Assembly (NCBI GenBank): GCA_948567375.1
Contig: OX419760.1
Location: 38,502,001 to 38,566,000 of the forward strand
DNA: 64,000 bases
Source: Lunularia cruciata
Lineage: Eukaryota > Streptophyta > Marchantiopsida > Lunulariales > Lunulariaceae
Reading direction: 5' to 3'
In this document: one piece after another, positions 30,201 through 42,931 of the stretch
Position numbering within the stretch: position 1 is the first letter of the stretch
How the letters are laid out: each line of letters opens with the position of its first letter
Translations under genes and position numbers: made by a program
The notes under the pieces: model-generated
The model's input: the letters and a program-made list of their open reading frames with translations, nothing else
What the model was told of the DNA's origin: nothing
Databases searched by the model: none

Positions 30201-33200
30201 TGCTAAGTTGAATAAAATCAAGTGAAGAAAAATGTCCAAACTCAAACCCAATAGAGTATGTCAATAAAACTAAAAGAATAATCCACAAGCAAAATGAGAT
30301 GCACCTAAGTCAACCACATAAGGTAATCTTTGATCATATCTTTAAAATTAAATCAGGTGATACAAATTCCTAAGTTCAAATGGAGTTTTATCTTTATCTT
30401 ACTCTTAAAATTCAATATCTCTTCTTATTAGATTGGTGATGGGTGGTATAATATGTGTTAAATAATGTATGAATCCACTGAGAAAAGCTAGGCAATGCAT
30501 AAAGCCTCAAAAATCATCTATAGGAGTTGGCCCATCCATGGTGACTTTGATCTTAATCTGAGTAGCTTGTGACGAAACATCTGTAAGACACATCTAATTT
30601 CTAGAACTTTCATGTGGAAAATCTTGTAGAACTTTAACTTGTTTAGGGCATTGTAATATTTATAAAGACATGAATATAGTGCATTCTCTTTAATTTTGAG
30701 ATATGTGAGGATTTTATAAAGCTTATACTTCTCTTCTTTACATTATTTTAGTTTTTAAAGTAGTCAAAGTAAGACATTGCATTGTTTGGGCTTCTTATTT
30801 ATTATTCTAATTGTATGTTGAATTTTTAGATTTTTTACTCTAGAGGATTTGGTATCTTCATGTGTTTTATTTCATGCCTCAAACAGTTTTATAATGTGTG
30901 TTTTTTATGTCTATGTATATCCTTGTTCTTTTTCTATATTGTTTTCTATTTTTTATTATAATCAAAAAGAGAAATTTGAGTAAGATTGTGTTAGGTTTGA
31001 TAAAAGAGTTTAAGGATCTTTAGGATTGTATTTTATATAAATTATTGTTTTTATAGTCAATTATTACCTTATAAGTTATTAAATGACTCAAATATTGGAG
31101 ATTTGATCTTGAGTATTTTGACTTGGAAAATTTTGATCTCCAAGATTTATTTGACCTTAAGTATTTTGTATTAGAAGAATAAAAGCTTGAAGGATTTGAC
31201 CTTTAAGAAGAATTTATGGAATTTGACCAAGATTTTGATATTTAAATGCACCTTGAACAAAAGACTTTGACCTATAAAAAGATATACACTTGAGTGAGAT
31301 GATCTAAATATTTTGACCTTGAAGAATAAATTGACTTGGAAGAATCAAACTTTTAAGAAGAAACCAACCTTGAGTATTTCCACGAGTATAATTAATAAAC
31401 TAATGGATTCCAACTGGGGAAGAAAATATAATATATTGAAAAATGTTACATTTCAAGTTTAAATTTGAATCACATCTAAAATTGCATTCAAAGTTGAATG
31501 TGAATGTCACAATGGGCATACATCATTTGAATTTGTGTACATTAATAAAGACTATGAAAAATATGTTGACAATAATAAAATGATAGATTATTAAATTCAA
31601 GTTTCCAAAGTAAATGCTAAGTTTGGACAAGCTTCAATATAAAATACAAGCTAATGCTGGAATGAGATATTAATGGTATTCATATAAGTCCTTGAACTTG
31701 CACTAAGGAGTGAATATTCTGCCCTTGTGAAGTTATTCCACAATTTAGACAAATCTCACAAACATTCCAAAATGAGCCTCTCATGAGTTTATGGCGAGTT
31801 TGCGTAGTAAACTTATTAGCACCCAATGGGACTTATAATCCGGAGCAAAATGATCCGTGCTGTCAGTAATTTACAGTCTATCATTAAACATATATTTTTT
31901 CCTTTTAAACATACCATTCATAGTCTAGAGTTTAATGCCAATTCAATTCTCTCATTTTACTTGCTCACACCAATTTTTTGCAAGTCTTAAAAAATCCCAC
32001 TATTACTTTGCAGAAAATGTTATTATATCAGATTTTAAAGCTTTGAATATGAATTATTTGTACTTTTATCTCTAGAAACTAAAATTTTAATATATATTTT
32101 AAAGCTTCTTAACTCTCTATATGCAATGTGAATTAACTTACACTTGATAAGAGTTTGAAATGACACCCAATTGCTTTCTTTCCCCTTATATTTTACTTAT
32201 AATAGAGTACTCATATACGGATTTCAATGCAAAGATATGTTCAAAGTATATTAACGATTCACAAAATCCAAACATAGCTTGTATTGTAGTGGCTAGTTTT
32301 ATAATAGAAATAATAATTTAACACAAATACTACATATGTGACCATTACAAAAATAACTTGCATAAATAAATTGACTTGGATATCAATTATGAATATAATT
32401 AGTGAATGAAAGGTTCACTTTATATGGTGTGGAAAGCTAACACAAGCAAACAAAGGAAGATAAGATAATAGTAAAGTAACACAAGCTAACTAAGTTGTAC
32501 ACTTACGGATTTGTTTTAAGGTAAGAGGAACATGGATCTCATAAAATCTCAAATTATTTAGATGGTTAGTTAGTATATTTAAAGATCAAACTCTAAGATA
32601 CAAGAAGATACAACTTATTTTTATACATGAATTTCTATTTGGCATGCCAATATTTATAAAAATAAAAAAACAAAAGCTTATATGTTTATTTCAACATTCT
32701 TTATTTTGTATTTACAAAGAGAACAATGATTATAAACTGAACATCTGAGTCAATGCTTATATCCAATGGGCTTAATACCATGTTTGGATTCATGGATTAA
32801 CTTAATAAATGACTTGTGCAATTCTTAGGCATGGGCATTAGAGTTGGGCTTGAGTCCATGTAGAGCTTATCTTAGTTTAGCATTATTTTCATAAAACACT
32901 AAAAATCAAAGACCTTGATTATAAAGAAGTTATCGAGAGTAATTTTAGGGATTATTAAACAAAATTTGGCTTTATATATAAGTAAGAGAATTGAGAAAGT
33001 ATAAACATAAGAAGATAAATCTTAAGTGTCGATCTTCAAGGAGAAATAAAGCACAATATGATAGCTTATTACCTCTTACAAAATTTTGTCTAGTAATAAA
33101 TATTAAGTTACTTCTTATATAATTTTCATCAAATTATAAAAATTAAGTTATTCACAAAGATCATATATTATTAGCAAGAGTTCTAAATTTTGTGTGTATT

Positions 33201-33330
33201 TAACTATCAATGTTAAGCCATTTTACTTAAGTCTATCCACATGATCTTCTTCAATCATGGCATGTTTCTTTACTACTTGACATTTCTTAAATCTAGCTAA
33301 AATGAATGGTCAAATACATCTTCAACACAC
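27240..33330. other. AT-rich stretch, no gene or element recognised
   Basis: About 6.1 kb with stops in all frames and no LTR, primer site or transposase motif that I can see. A loose tandem-like occurrence of tttgacctt/cttgaagaa words lies at about 31090-31400. It may be very old degraded repeat DNA. Confidence 0.4.
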
Positions 33331-33334
33331 TTAT

Positions 33335-33700
33335 TATAACAATATTAAGTTATATATAGTTAGTAGAAGCCAAGCATAACCACAAGGAGGTTAGAAATAA
33401 TATACATTTAAGAATGTTCTAAAAGCATATGGAAAGATTCTTGGTAAGAAGCTTCTAGAAACTTCCAATAGATTGAGTAATTTACACACAAAGTAAATAA
33501 CTAGTTTAGCTTGTACTCAAAGAAATACAAGTTCTGGAATGACACTTTTTGAGAGGCTTCCTTTGGAGTCTTGTACTTAGTCTACATAGAAATAGCAAAG
33601 CCCAAGTTGTGCTAAACTTAGCTCATGCATTTGGAATTTCCCTCTATTGAGAGTTTCTACTTTGATTTTCCATTCTCTTCTTTCTCTTCTTTATTTGTTA
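33335..33700 (+). repeat. I/H 5' LTR, degenerate
   Basis: It begins tataacaatatt (C-family start TGTAACAATATGG) and includes tcttggtaagaagcttctaga and gctcatgcatttggaatttccct, ending ttatttgtta. The next bases, ctagtatcaaag (33701-33712), are a decayed TGGTATCAGAG primer site. No clear TATAAATA is left (tacatagaaatagc at the expected site). Confidence 0.7.
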
Positions 33701-33979
33701 CTAGTATCAAAGTAAGAATAAAATTGATAGAATTTATAGATCATTAAATTATTTTCTACCAAACCAGTGGGATTTTAGTATCCATATACTACCAAAGCAT
33801 CATTTCTAACAATTCATCTCATATGCTTGAGCCATAATTTCCCTAATGTGCATAAATTTTGTCAATAAATCATTGATTGTTATGATTGTGACAACCAATA
33901 AGCAATATACATGTTGCATCTACATATTAACTTATATTTAATTGTGCAAATTAGTTTGGTAAAGCAATAGTCATTTGGT

Positions 33980-35300
33980 AAACTCAAGAATGCTTCAAGT
34001 TATCATTGGTATACAACAAAAAATCAAGCATCTTACTTGATTATTGGAAGAGAGAGAGAGAGAGAGATCATAATGTTAAACAACTTGAGCAAATGGAGTG
34101 AACAACCTTTTGAGAAGGAGAAGATAAATTTTGATTCAAAAAACCATAGGAATTTGAAGCCAAGAATATAGTGGGGGTGATAGGAAATTCATGCTCATTT
34201 TTAAATGTCATTTCAAAGCTACAAATCTTCTAAATGATTGGAGATATATTCTCTTAGCTTCAAGTCAATTAGATGGAATGAAAAAACTATGATGATAATT
34301 TAGGGTAGAGCAAGTTCAATTGTAGTTTGTTGCTCCAATCTTGACTCAAGAAGACTTCAAGTTTGTAATAATTGGGAGGTTCCAAGCAATGAGTGTTGCA
34401 CAAGATCAATTGCATAGTTGAAGAAGCTTAGTTTTGTTAGAAGTTACCTTACTCAATTTTGGAATACACTGATACAGACTCCAGAGATACATGAAAGCAA
34501 AGCTCAAGATTGTGCTATGAGAGGCTTGAAATTGCACCAAATTTGAAATAACCATGCATGAATTCAAACATTTAGAAGAAGTTGTGTAATTAGCCAAATG
34601 TTTGGATTCCCTAGTATTACAACTTGATTTTTACATAAACCTTCACTAAACTTGCAAATACATCAAGCACAAGTGGATGAGTAGATACAAATGGAGTTAG
34701 ATGCAATCTAACAAAGATCACTTGACATTAGATATCAAGAACTATTATGAAAAACTAGTATTTACTTCTATTATTTGCAAATTAGACATTGCATTGCAAA
34801 AGTATAAATGTCAAAGTAGGAATGGACAACCTCAATAAGTTGCCCAAATGGAGTTCTTGGAGTGTGATCAAGGAAATAAGATTTCAAATAGAAGTTTTTG
34901 ACCCATTTATTATGAACCTAATAAGTTCTAATGGGGGTGAGGGCTTGACCTATGTAAGGTTAATTCACTTGCAAGGTATGATATCATATTAATAATTGTA
35001 GGATTTTGGTTTATTATGAGAGTTATGAGATTGCATGTCCATGCAATTAGAAAAAAATTATATATTCCTATCTAAATTAATGATGGAAAATGGTGGAAAA
35101 GGTTTTTCAATTTGTACATAAAATATTTCTAAATTCAAGATTTGGAAAGAGTATTCAAAGTGTATGAGATTTGTAATAACTTGCACACACTACAATATCA
35201 TTATAGGTCTTGCTTGCCTTGAATGTTATAGAGTTTAATTTAATAGATAATAAATTAAAGTAGAGCATCAAAGTAAAAGTTATTAATTAGGTTTTTTGGT
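33980..35300 (+). pseudogene. I/H gag and protease
   Basis: Colinear with C gag: caacaaaaaatcaagcatctta encodes QQKIKHL (C: QQQIEHL), followed by a (ga)n run at 34050. Later 34789-35250 carries a degraded protease region: LVYYESYEIACPCN (C: LVDSRSSENCMS), then LMMENGG and SVYEICNNLHTLQYHYRSCLP (C: ECMRFVVAPLHYDIIVGLP). Frames change often. Confidence 0.65.
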
Positions 35301-35400
35301 ACATTTGAGGAAAATATGTAAGAGCAATCAATCCCAAGATGTGAAATTTATCAATGTAGCGGTTATAGATTAAGCTTTGGATAGAAATTTTTTTTTGCAT

Positions 35401-36640
35401 TGTATAAAAGATAGAAGAGAGAATAGGAGAGTGGAAGACCAGAGTGGTATATCATATTGGGATTCTCAAGTGAGTGACACTTTGAATACCTAGCTTGAGC
35501 TTGGCTTGGGTATTTTTAAGTAAACTAGGTACAAGACTCCTAATGATCTTCTAATGAAGGTTCCTTCTAGGAGCCGCCTTACTTGGAATGCAAACCAAGC
35601 TTGCCATTTACTTGGTATATAGGCTAAGCTAATTTTAAACTTGGTGTACAAGTGTAATATTCAAAGGATAGAGAAAACACAAATTTCACACTCAAACCCT
35701 AATGCCCCAAAGGAGTACTTTCTCTTTATTATATAGCCAAAGAGGATCTCTTCAAAGGAAGCTCCACCATAGGATTAGGTACATGGATAGGTGACATGTC
35801 AGCAAGCTTCACCCTTAGATTACTTGCTTGTATGGGTAACATGTTGGTCCTAGTCCCATCCGGTTGGTCAAATAGGCTTTGATCAAAGAGAATCTTAAAG
35901 GGAATCTTCTTGTAAAAATCTCAGAATCATGTGGGGGAAGTACTGTTAGAAATCTCTTGATTAGGAAAACCTAGGGGAAAGAAGTCTTGCCTTCCCCCTT
36001 ACAAGGGATTGGGACTATGCACATTTTGAGACCTAATTCATCCGTTTAGGCCTCCAAAATTGCCTCTAAAGTTTAGGCATATTTTGGCTTCTGCCCTATT
36101 AGTAGAAGTGCTATTTTGGTGATGCCTCTATCTAATCTACTTTCTCCATCATGTGCAACATCCTTCCAGATGTCACCACCCCAACTTTCACCTCTAGATC
36201 ATATGTCTAGCTATTGATTCTAAAGTTTCCAAGCATGTTTTGGTTTCTGGCCTATTAGTAGAAATACTCTTTTGGTGATACCTCTGTCTGATCTACTTAG
36301 TCCATCATGTATAAAATCTTTCTAGATGTTACCAAACCAAATTTCATGTATAGATTATATGTCTAGCTATTGGTATTACAACAAGTTCCTGATTTCATCT
36401 ATAGATTATATGTCTAGCTATTGGTATTACAACAAGCTCCTATACCATTGGGAAGTTTATAGAAGCTTCTTATCAAGAAGCTTCTTAGATGCTGTAAAAT
36501 GTTATATCTACAAGATTTCTTGATACTTCTGGCACATTCCTCTTAGGCTAGATATAATTCCTTTTGCTATATTTAGTGGAGACTACTAATTGATTAGCTT
36601 TTGCTTCTACTAACTTATCTACTAACTCCATATTATTATA
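35401..36640 (-). repeat. Element E 3' LTR, interrupted by K1
   Basis: It starts tgtataaaagatagaagaga and ends ccatattattata, aligning with 58889-59295 (shared ttccttctaggagcc, ttacttggaatgcaaaccaagct, taagaagcttct). K1 (35653-36380) and a 51-bp duplication interrupt it. Confidence 0.75.
35653..36380 (-). repeat. K1: solo LTR, TSD acaag
   Basis: TGTAATATTC...GGTATTACA, with acaag at 35648-35652 and again at 36381-36385. Minus-strand orientation is taken from the TATA-like ctatataataaagag. Related to K2 and K3. It contains an internal duplication (ctattagtagaa... at about 36097 and 36254). A 51-bp tandem duplication of its right end plus TSD plus flank extends to 36441. Confidence 0.8.
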
Positions 36641-36936
36641 TATTCCTCTATCACTAGTTGGTGATGTAATAATAACTATGGAATTTTCAAACTATTGTAG
36701 TGCTATCTATGCATTGTGGAGATGAGAAAGAGACTCCCATGTGATTTTGTGAAAGAGATTCCGTTACAAAGGACCTTATATTCAACTTGTCAATGGTGGC
36801 CATATAAGATGTCACAATGTGCAAAGATACAATCAACTTCATGATCATTGACAAGGATGGGAGGAGGAGGGAGTTGGACACAAGTAGAAAAGGAAGATGG
36901 TTAGAAAGAAAGGGTTTTAACTTTGAGATATGTGTC
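36641..36936 (-). pseudogene. Element E integrase C-terminus/chromodomain remnant
   Basis: Colinear with C 46743-47040. The plus-strand words atcattgacaaggatggg, ctagttggtgatgt and gagaaagagactcccatg match the C sequence that encodes the linker and chromodomain on the minus strand. The reading frame is heavily broken. Confidence 0.7.
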
Positions 36937-37059
36937 ATGCATATATACATTGCTACACAAGATACATCACCATCAACATCATACATTATAGAAGTACAAT
37001 TCACACATAGGTCATACATGTACTCTAAAGTGCCATAATTGCTCCCCTAGGTGGCGGTT

Positions 37060-37760
37060 AGGTCCCATTAATTCCAAATAGCCATCTATTCTAAATATAT
37101 GGTATATCTTATGGTGTGCAAAGATTAGGAGGCCAAGTGCTATTGAGCTCCATCATTAGTCATTTTTTTGCAATCTATACCATATAAAGGATGAAAAAAA
37201 TTATAGCTCAAGTACATCTAGGACATAAACACTATCCATAAGGAACCACCATGAGTCAAAGAGTCAAATGCCATATGCCATCCTCTCAAATAGCTATCAC
37301 ATATTAACATAATAGCAACTTCACTTGAAGAGCCACATAACATACACTACAAGCCTGCATATACAAGTGCCAAGCTTGGGTCCATAGTACCATCAACATT
37401 TGGGAGGTGGCATGGCACGCAATTGCACACATGATCCTTCCAAACAACACAATCATATCCTTCTAACATGAGGATGCTAGAAGGAAAAACCTCATGCACT
37501 CTGAAGATAGTATGGCCCGTAGTAAAATCAATTGTTGTTGGTGCTATCTACTTTAGATATACATAGTCACCTAGATGAGATTGACAGATCAAGGATCTAT
37601 AATCTCCTCCTCAAATGGTAACATGACATAAAATATCTCTATGTTGAGCAATTGCTAAGTTCTCAAAGGCCATTGGCATCACTCTCTAAAAGATATCCGC
37701 CTATTGAGAACATGTACTCACCCATATGTCTAGATCATCCAAGTCCACAATTATAGTAGC
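37060..37760 (-). pseudogene. Element F integrase C-terminus with PHD-finger-like motif
   Basis: Minus-strand translation reads VMPMAFENLAIAQHRDIL, GGDYRSLI, HLGDYVYLK, TIFRVHEVFPSSILMLEG, VWKDHVCNC, PCHLPNVDGT, and then CMLCGSSSEVAIMLICDSY with GWHMAF. The last part has the spacing of a PHD finger (CXXC...CDXC...GWH..C) with two Cys lost. Some plant gypsy integrases are known to end in such readers of histone tails. Seen directly: the motif string. Inferred: its role in targeting. Confidence 0.65.
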
Positions 37761-38399
37761 ATCTTGGCAAATAGCTGTAGGTAAATTTGGATATGATCCA
37801 TAGAGTATAAAGTAAGGAGAAGAGGAGGCTTGCCAATTGAACCAACAGCCAATGGTTAACCAAGGTAATTAGAGATCCTAAGTGGCCTCTTTGCAACTAT
37901 GGATGAGGTCTCCCTACCAAATCCAAATATCAACATTCTCTTGTCCACTATTTTGAGCTCAATACACTTAGCCAAACCAAAGATTATTACCAAAGTAGGT
38001 AAAGTAACCTATAACAATGTAGCATCATGTACTCTACATCATAATTCATTGTCCAGAATCCCATATCAAAATTGGACTACTTGGGCCTCAATAACTTCTT
38101 GAGTAAAATTGATCAGCCATCTCATGCAAGTGTGTGCTTTGCATAGGCTATCTCTAGCCTTTCATTGGAACTCCTACAAACTCCTCAGCTTGTTTGTCTG
38201 GACTTCTTGGTAGTTCTGCCTCAAACACTAGAAGATTCCACCATGGGATTAAACCTTGGTACTACACTACCTCTTGTAGTGTAGTAGTACCTCCACTTGT
38301 AGTAGCACCATCTCCAATAGATCCACCAACCCTACTAGAGGTAGAACTCATGAGTATTGTAGATCTACCCATAGAAACCAAGCTTGAAGTGATGGAGAC

Positions 38400-38850
38400 A
38401 TAGTTCAAAGACTAATATTATCTCCATACCTCAATCTTCTCCAAGTAAGCTCTCCTAAACTCATGATAGTTGTGCATCAATAGACCCTCCAAGTGCTGAA
38501 ACAACCCCTTCCATGCCATGAAGGGTGTGAATAAAGTTAAGTTCCACATTTGCTATAGATCACACCAACTATCAAACTCTTGGATAAAGTCATCCAACTC
38601 AATGGTACCCATTGTACTAGAGTAATGCTTGGGGTCTTTGGAGGCCCCATAAATCTCATCCATGTCTCACAACAACATTGTAGACACACTAAGTGCACTC
38701 GCAACTCAATAAGCCCTTGTGTCAAACTCTAACTTAGAGTCAATCTCCTCTCGTATTGGGACCCAAGATACAAGTCGATACCAAGTGCTACTTTGGGTAA
38801 ACACATCGTGTATTGTAGCATTATCTCCTCTAGAATTCCCAAAGAACTCC
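38400..38850 (-). pseudogene. Element F gag-like region
   Basis: The minus strand gives, through a few stops, WVPIREEIDSKLEFDTRAY, DMDEIYGASKDP, then FIQEFDSWCDL, LFTPFMAWKGLFQHLEG and YHEFRRAYLEKIE. The W-rich, helical spacing is that of a retrotransposon gag capsid domain. I do not recognise a specific lineage. Confidence 0.5.
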
Positions 38851-40223
38851 ATCGTGACAAAGTATCAATAGATTGCAAATCATAACCATAACCACCACAA
38901 GTACCTCACCAAGAATCACTACCAAGTGCCAACACCAAGTGTCACTACCAAGTGCCAATACCAACTACTACCACCAACCAAAAACCACCCACTAATGTAG
39001 CTCTAACTACAACAACTACACTAAGAGAAAGGATGACTTGTAACTTGCCATCACAACACACACTCTCATGATATGCAAGTCATCACTTTATGCCTTATCA
39101 GAGAGAAACATAGGTAGTCTGATTGGTCATCACTCTAGCTTCACAATCAAGAGCACACCAGAGCACCAACACTCTAAATTCAAGGCACCTCATATAAACA
39201 TGGTGCAAAAATAAGAAATAGAGAATGAATGAGGTCCAATCACAAGAAGGCTAAACAAAACCCTCAATCTCATAAATCAACATTGTACTAACTCTACCAC
39301 CATTTGGCATTTGATATAATCAGAGTATTTATCTACTTCCTAAGCTATGAGGATCACCAAGAATGGGATCAAACTTCCTTTGGCCAAAATCTTACATAAA
39401 TCCTCTACCAAATCTGATTTAAAATTTGATGTAAATCTGACATAAATTTGACATAAATGGCTGACTATCAAATCCACCACTAAATCTCCACTTGAGCCAA
39501 ATTGGAAGAATGGAGATCTCCAAATTTCTGATTCACCAAGATGGGTTCCAAACTCTATCTTCAATTTTGCACACCAAATTGGCCTTGTTTTCACTTCTTG
39601 AGCTCAAAACAAACACCACTGCTTGAAGTTGGCTCTATTCCCAAGGAAATTTAGCCATCACTTCCACACACAATCACTCTCAAGGAAATCTAAACTGTGA
39701 CCAAGGTACCAACAATCAACTAGGCCTGAAAATACCACCAACACCCTCAGTTCTTGCATCCAATCTCCTCATGAATCTCATTTCTTTGATGTAATCAATT
39801 CACTATCAACTCAAATCAGATTAGTACTTGATCATTCACTTAACAATTTGCCAATAACTAGGCACTAATTATATTCAAACCACACCCACTCTAGCTAAAA
39901 GACTCCAAGTGATGCTCACTAGCTTTTTGTACACCATAGCCAGGAACTCAAAGGCTCAACATCAAAGAAGTGAGGTCTCAAGGGCTGCACTTTTAGGATA
40001 TACCTCTGATTTTGACCAAGATCTCCAACCTTAACGGTTCCATTGATGGCACACTTGACAATGAAAATGGTGCAAGTGACGATGGGCCATACCATGTAGT
40101 CAATACCCCAAACATGAAATCTGACCGTCCATATGTAGTCTAGGAGTAACTACCAAAATGCCTCTTACTACCAACTCTAGCATTCTAACATTTGAGCAAT
40201 CTAGGTGTGACGCTTTAAATGGT

Positions 40224-42235
40224 GTGACACATGGAAGACATGTTGGATCTATATATGACTAGGGAGAGTAAGTTGGTAGGCAACCAAAGAAATGATATGA
40301 GTAATCTCAAATGGACCTATCTAATTGAGAGTAAGTTTGTGGATTAGAGTATAAAGTGTGAGAGGAAGTTTATTGGAAGACAACATGACTTTATTGCCAA
40401 GTTTAAAAGTGAGATGCAATAATGTTTATCAACTAATTGCTTGTGTTGATTTTGAGCAACAAGAAGATTAGACTTTGCTTTGTATAGGGGTTTAGATAAT
40501 ATGGATAAGAAGGTGGAAGTATGTGGGACCTAAGATGATACAAGAGCAATTAGAGAATCTAGAAGTGATCTTACATATAATTAAGGAAGAAGAGAGAAAA
40601 GCTAGTACTTGCATGCTTGGAATTATTCTAGGCAAACTTAGCAGTTGTAAAATAAATATCCTAATTAGTGTGGTGAACATTGACAAAGGCATGTAGTATC
40701 TCCTCCAAAGTGTGTTTTTCTTGTTTAATTTATCATCAATTTGAGGATGATAAGCTAAAGACAATACAAGCTTAGTACCAAGGAGCTTAAAGAGTGCTTG
40801 CCAAAAATTACTAGCAAACTAGGGATTTGATCAAATATGAGAACCTTTGGCATCCCTCATGCTTGAAGATAATGTCAAAGTAGATCTAGGCTAATATTGG
40901 AGCATCAATTGTATCCATAATAGGTGCCAAATGAATTTGCTTGTTGATTTTATCAACAAACACTATGATGGCTATATGGTCTTGATTTTTCTTTGACAAG
41001 GGTGTGATAAGGTCTAGCTTACATGTTCCCAATGGGTAGATGGAATAAGTAATGGTTAAAAGAGTCCATTTGGATTTTGGTTATTGGCTTTGTTGCATCT
41101 ATAGCTCTCACCAAATTGGATAAACTCTTGAACCTCTTGTGCCATGTTGGGCTTGGGCCACCATCCCCACCAACATTGGAAGGTACCTAAAGTCTTTTTC
41201 ACACCCATGTGACTAGTGATTAGTAAGTCATGGGTCTCTTGGAGCCGTACAAGTTGTAGATCACCCTTGGTTGGAATATAAATTCAATTTTTGTAGAATG
41301 AAAGGTATTCTTTGAAAGAGAAAGTGTTGGGTTTCATGTTGTGTATTACAAGATGACCTTCTACCAATTGAAAGAGAGGTCTTGCTATAAAATAGTCCTA
41401 AATTTGATTTGGACTTTTGAGTCAATTGACACTATTGTAATTGCTAAGCTTATGAGAGATTCAAGATGTGTCTTCAAATGACTTAGTGGTGATAGGGTAT
41501 TGAGGATGATATTGAACTTGTCAAGTTTTTACTCAAGCTTGATATAAAACAACAATAGTTGTTCCTCCCATTGATGATGTCAAGTCTTCATGTGCTCTAA
41601 ATGTAACATTTGCAACAAAGGTTTGTGATTAGTTCACATGATCACTCATTTTCCCAAGAGATAATATCTCCAGACCTTTATGCAATATACCATTGCTAGT
41701 TCTTTTCAATCCCAAGTAAAGTAATTCCTTTTTGCAATGTTTAGTTGGTGAGCCACAAAGGTAATGAGATGCAATCCATCTCAAAATTCTTGTTGCAATA
41801 TAATTCCAATGGAAAAGTTAGAAGCATCAAAATCAATCACACAAGGGAGTTGAGGATCATATGGTTGGAGAATGGGTCATGAAGATATCATATGCTTTAG
41901 TTTTGAATGCTTCTTTGTGCTTGGTGGTCCATTGAAAGTTTGATGTATTTTCTGAGAGATTGGTCAACAATATGACCACATGAGCATAGTTGTGGATGAA
42001 CCATTGATAAAAATTACCAATCCATTAAATACCTACACGTCCATAACATCCTTAGGGGTAGGCTAATTTGTTATGGAATTATTTTCTCCTCTTCTATCTT
42101 GATATCCATAGATGAGACCTTATGACCCAAGAAGGTAGCTTCCTTCTGCCAAAAGGTACACTACAAATTCTTGCAATAAAATTTCCATTGGTAGAGTAGT
42201 CTTAGGGCTTCTTATACATGATTCTTGTGTTGTAT
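40224..42235 (-). pseudogene. Element E RT C-terminus, RNase H and integrase core
   Basis: Colinear with C on the minus strand. Words such as gacttgacatcatcaatggg (RNase H, about 41570), gccaccatccccaccaacattgg (integrase zinc domain) and gccaaatgaatttgcttgttg (core) match. About 40764-40492 reads MSLAYHPQIDDKL (C: MAYHPQTDGQT). Stops and indels are dense. Confidence 0.72.
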
Positions 42236-42927
42236 TGTAACACCCATTTGTGCATGTGTGTGATATTGTGATATTTAGCTTGGTATTACAAGTACTTAAG
42301 AGATATTATTTATATAGAGATAAAGGATGGTTCTATATTATTCTTGGTTAGCTAAAGTTAGTCATAGCTAAGATAGAGGGGACTTTACTTTAGAGGAAGT
42401 AGAAAAGATGAGCACCACTATTTTGGACTTTAGTGTGTTGACTTGGTATTATTCCTAGGTGTTTGGCTTTGAGGAAATAGTTGAGAACTCTTGGGCCCGC
42501 AAGCCTTTTTGTTTTGGATTCTTCTTTAGTCCAAGGATAGCCCATGTGAAGGAATCCTTGACTTAGTGGTTGGGTCAAGATAAGACCACATGCTTAGGGG
42601 AATATGCCCATGTGAATGGATATTCCTTTCTACTTTTTGACTTTACTTGACTTTTAGTCTAGTAACTTGAGTTACTACGGTAATTAGTAACTTTGGTATG
42701 TAACTATTTCACAAGTATATAAACAAGGGGTGAGGAAGTACTCATCATCTTTTCATTTGCAACTATCTCTCTCTCATTGAGTTCTCTAGTGAGCAATGTC
42801 TTGAGTCTTGGAGTGTTAGCCTTGGAGGAGTATGATGGAGTTGGGGTTCCTTGCCTTCTTAGTCCATGGTGCGCTACCATAATAGCCATCAAAGGTTCAT
42901 CTTGAGTGAGAGACAGGCCGGCTCACA
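42236..42927 (+). repeat. Element B 5' LTR
   Basis: TGTAACACCC...CCGGCTCACA. The TATA box tatataaa lies at 42716-42723. TTGAC words (W-box core) lie at 42438, 42558, 42637 and 42647, and on the other strand at 42574-42578. Confidence 0.95.
42716..42723 (+). promoter_or_regulatory. Element B LTR TATA box
   Basis: tatataaa, 204 bp before the LTR end and followed by acaaggggtgagg. Conserved in the 3' LTR and in the A and solo copies. It should set the U3/R border roughly 30 bp downstream. Confidence 0.65.
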
Positions 42928-42931
42928 TTTT

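Larger units (their letters stand above)
36937..40223 (-). mobile_element. Element F: gypsy-like relic with gag and a PHD-like integrase tail
   Basis: Inserted in E integrase. On the minus strand it starts TGTCACACCATTT (40223) and ends tgcatatatac...tgtca (36937). Inside are a gag-like region (38850-38400) and an integrase C-terminus with a Cys-rich finger (37760-37060). No RT was found, so most of pol has been lost. Its two ends together equal the 552-bp unit in element A. Possible TSD atatg/acatg, one mismatch. The exact borders are uncertain by a few bases. Confidence 0.65.

Noticed and set aside
27240-33330. Search for a host gene in the AT-rich stretch
   Set aside because: Stops in all frames and no recognisable exon; the best minus-strand frame (30024-30251) is hydrophobic and unsupported.
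34050-34066. (ga)n microsatellite
   Set aside because: A short dinucleotide run inside degenerate gag; ordinary slippage.
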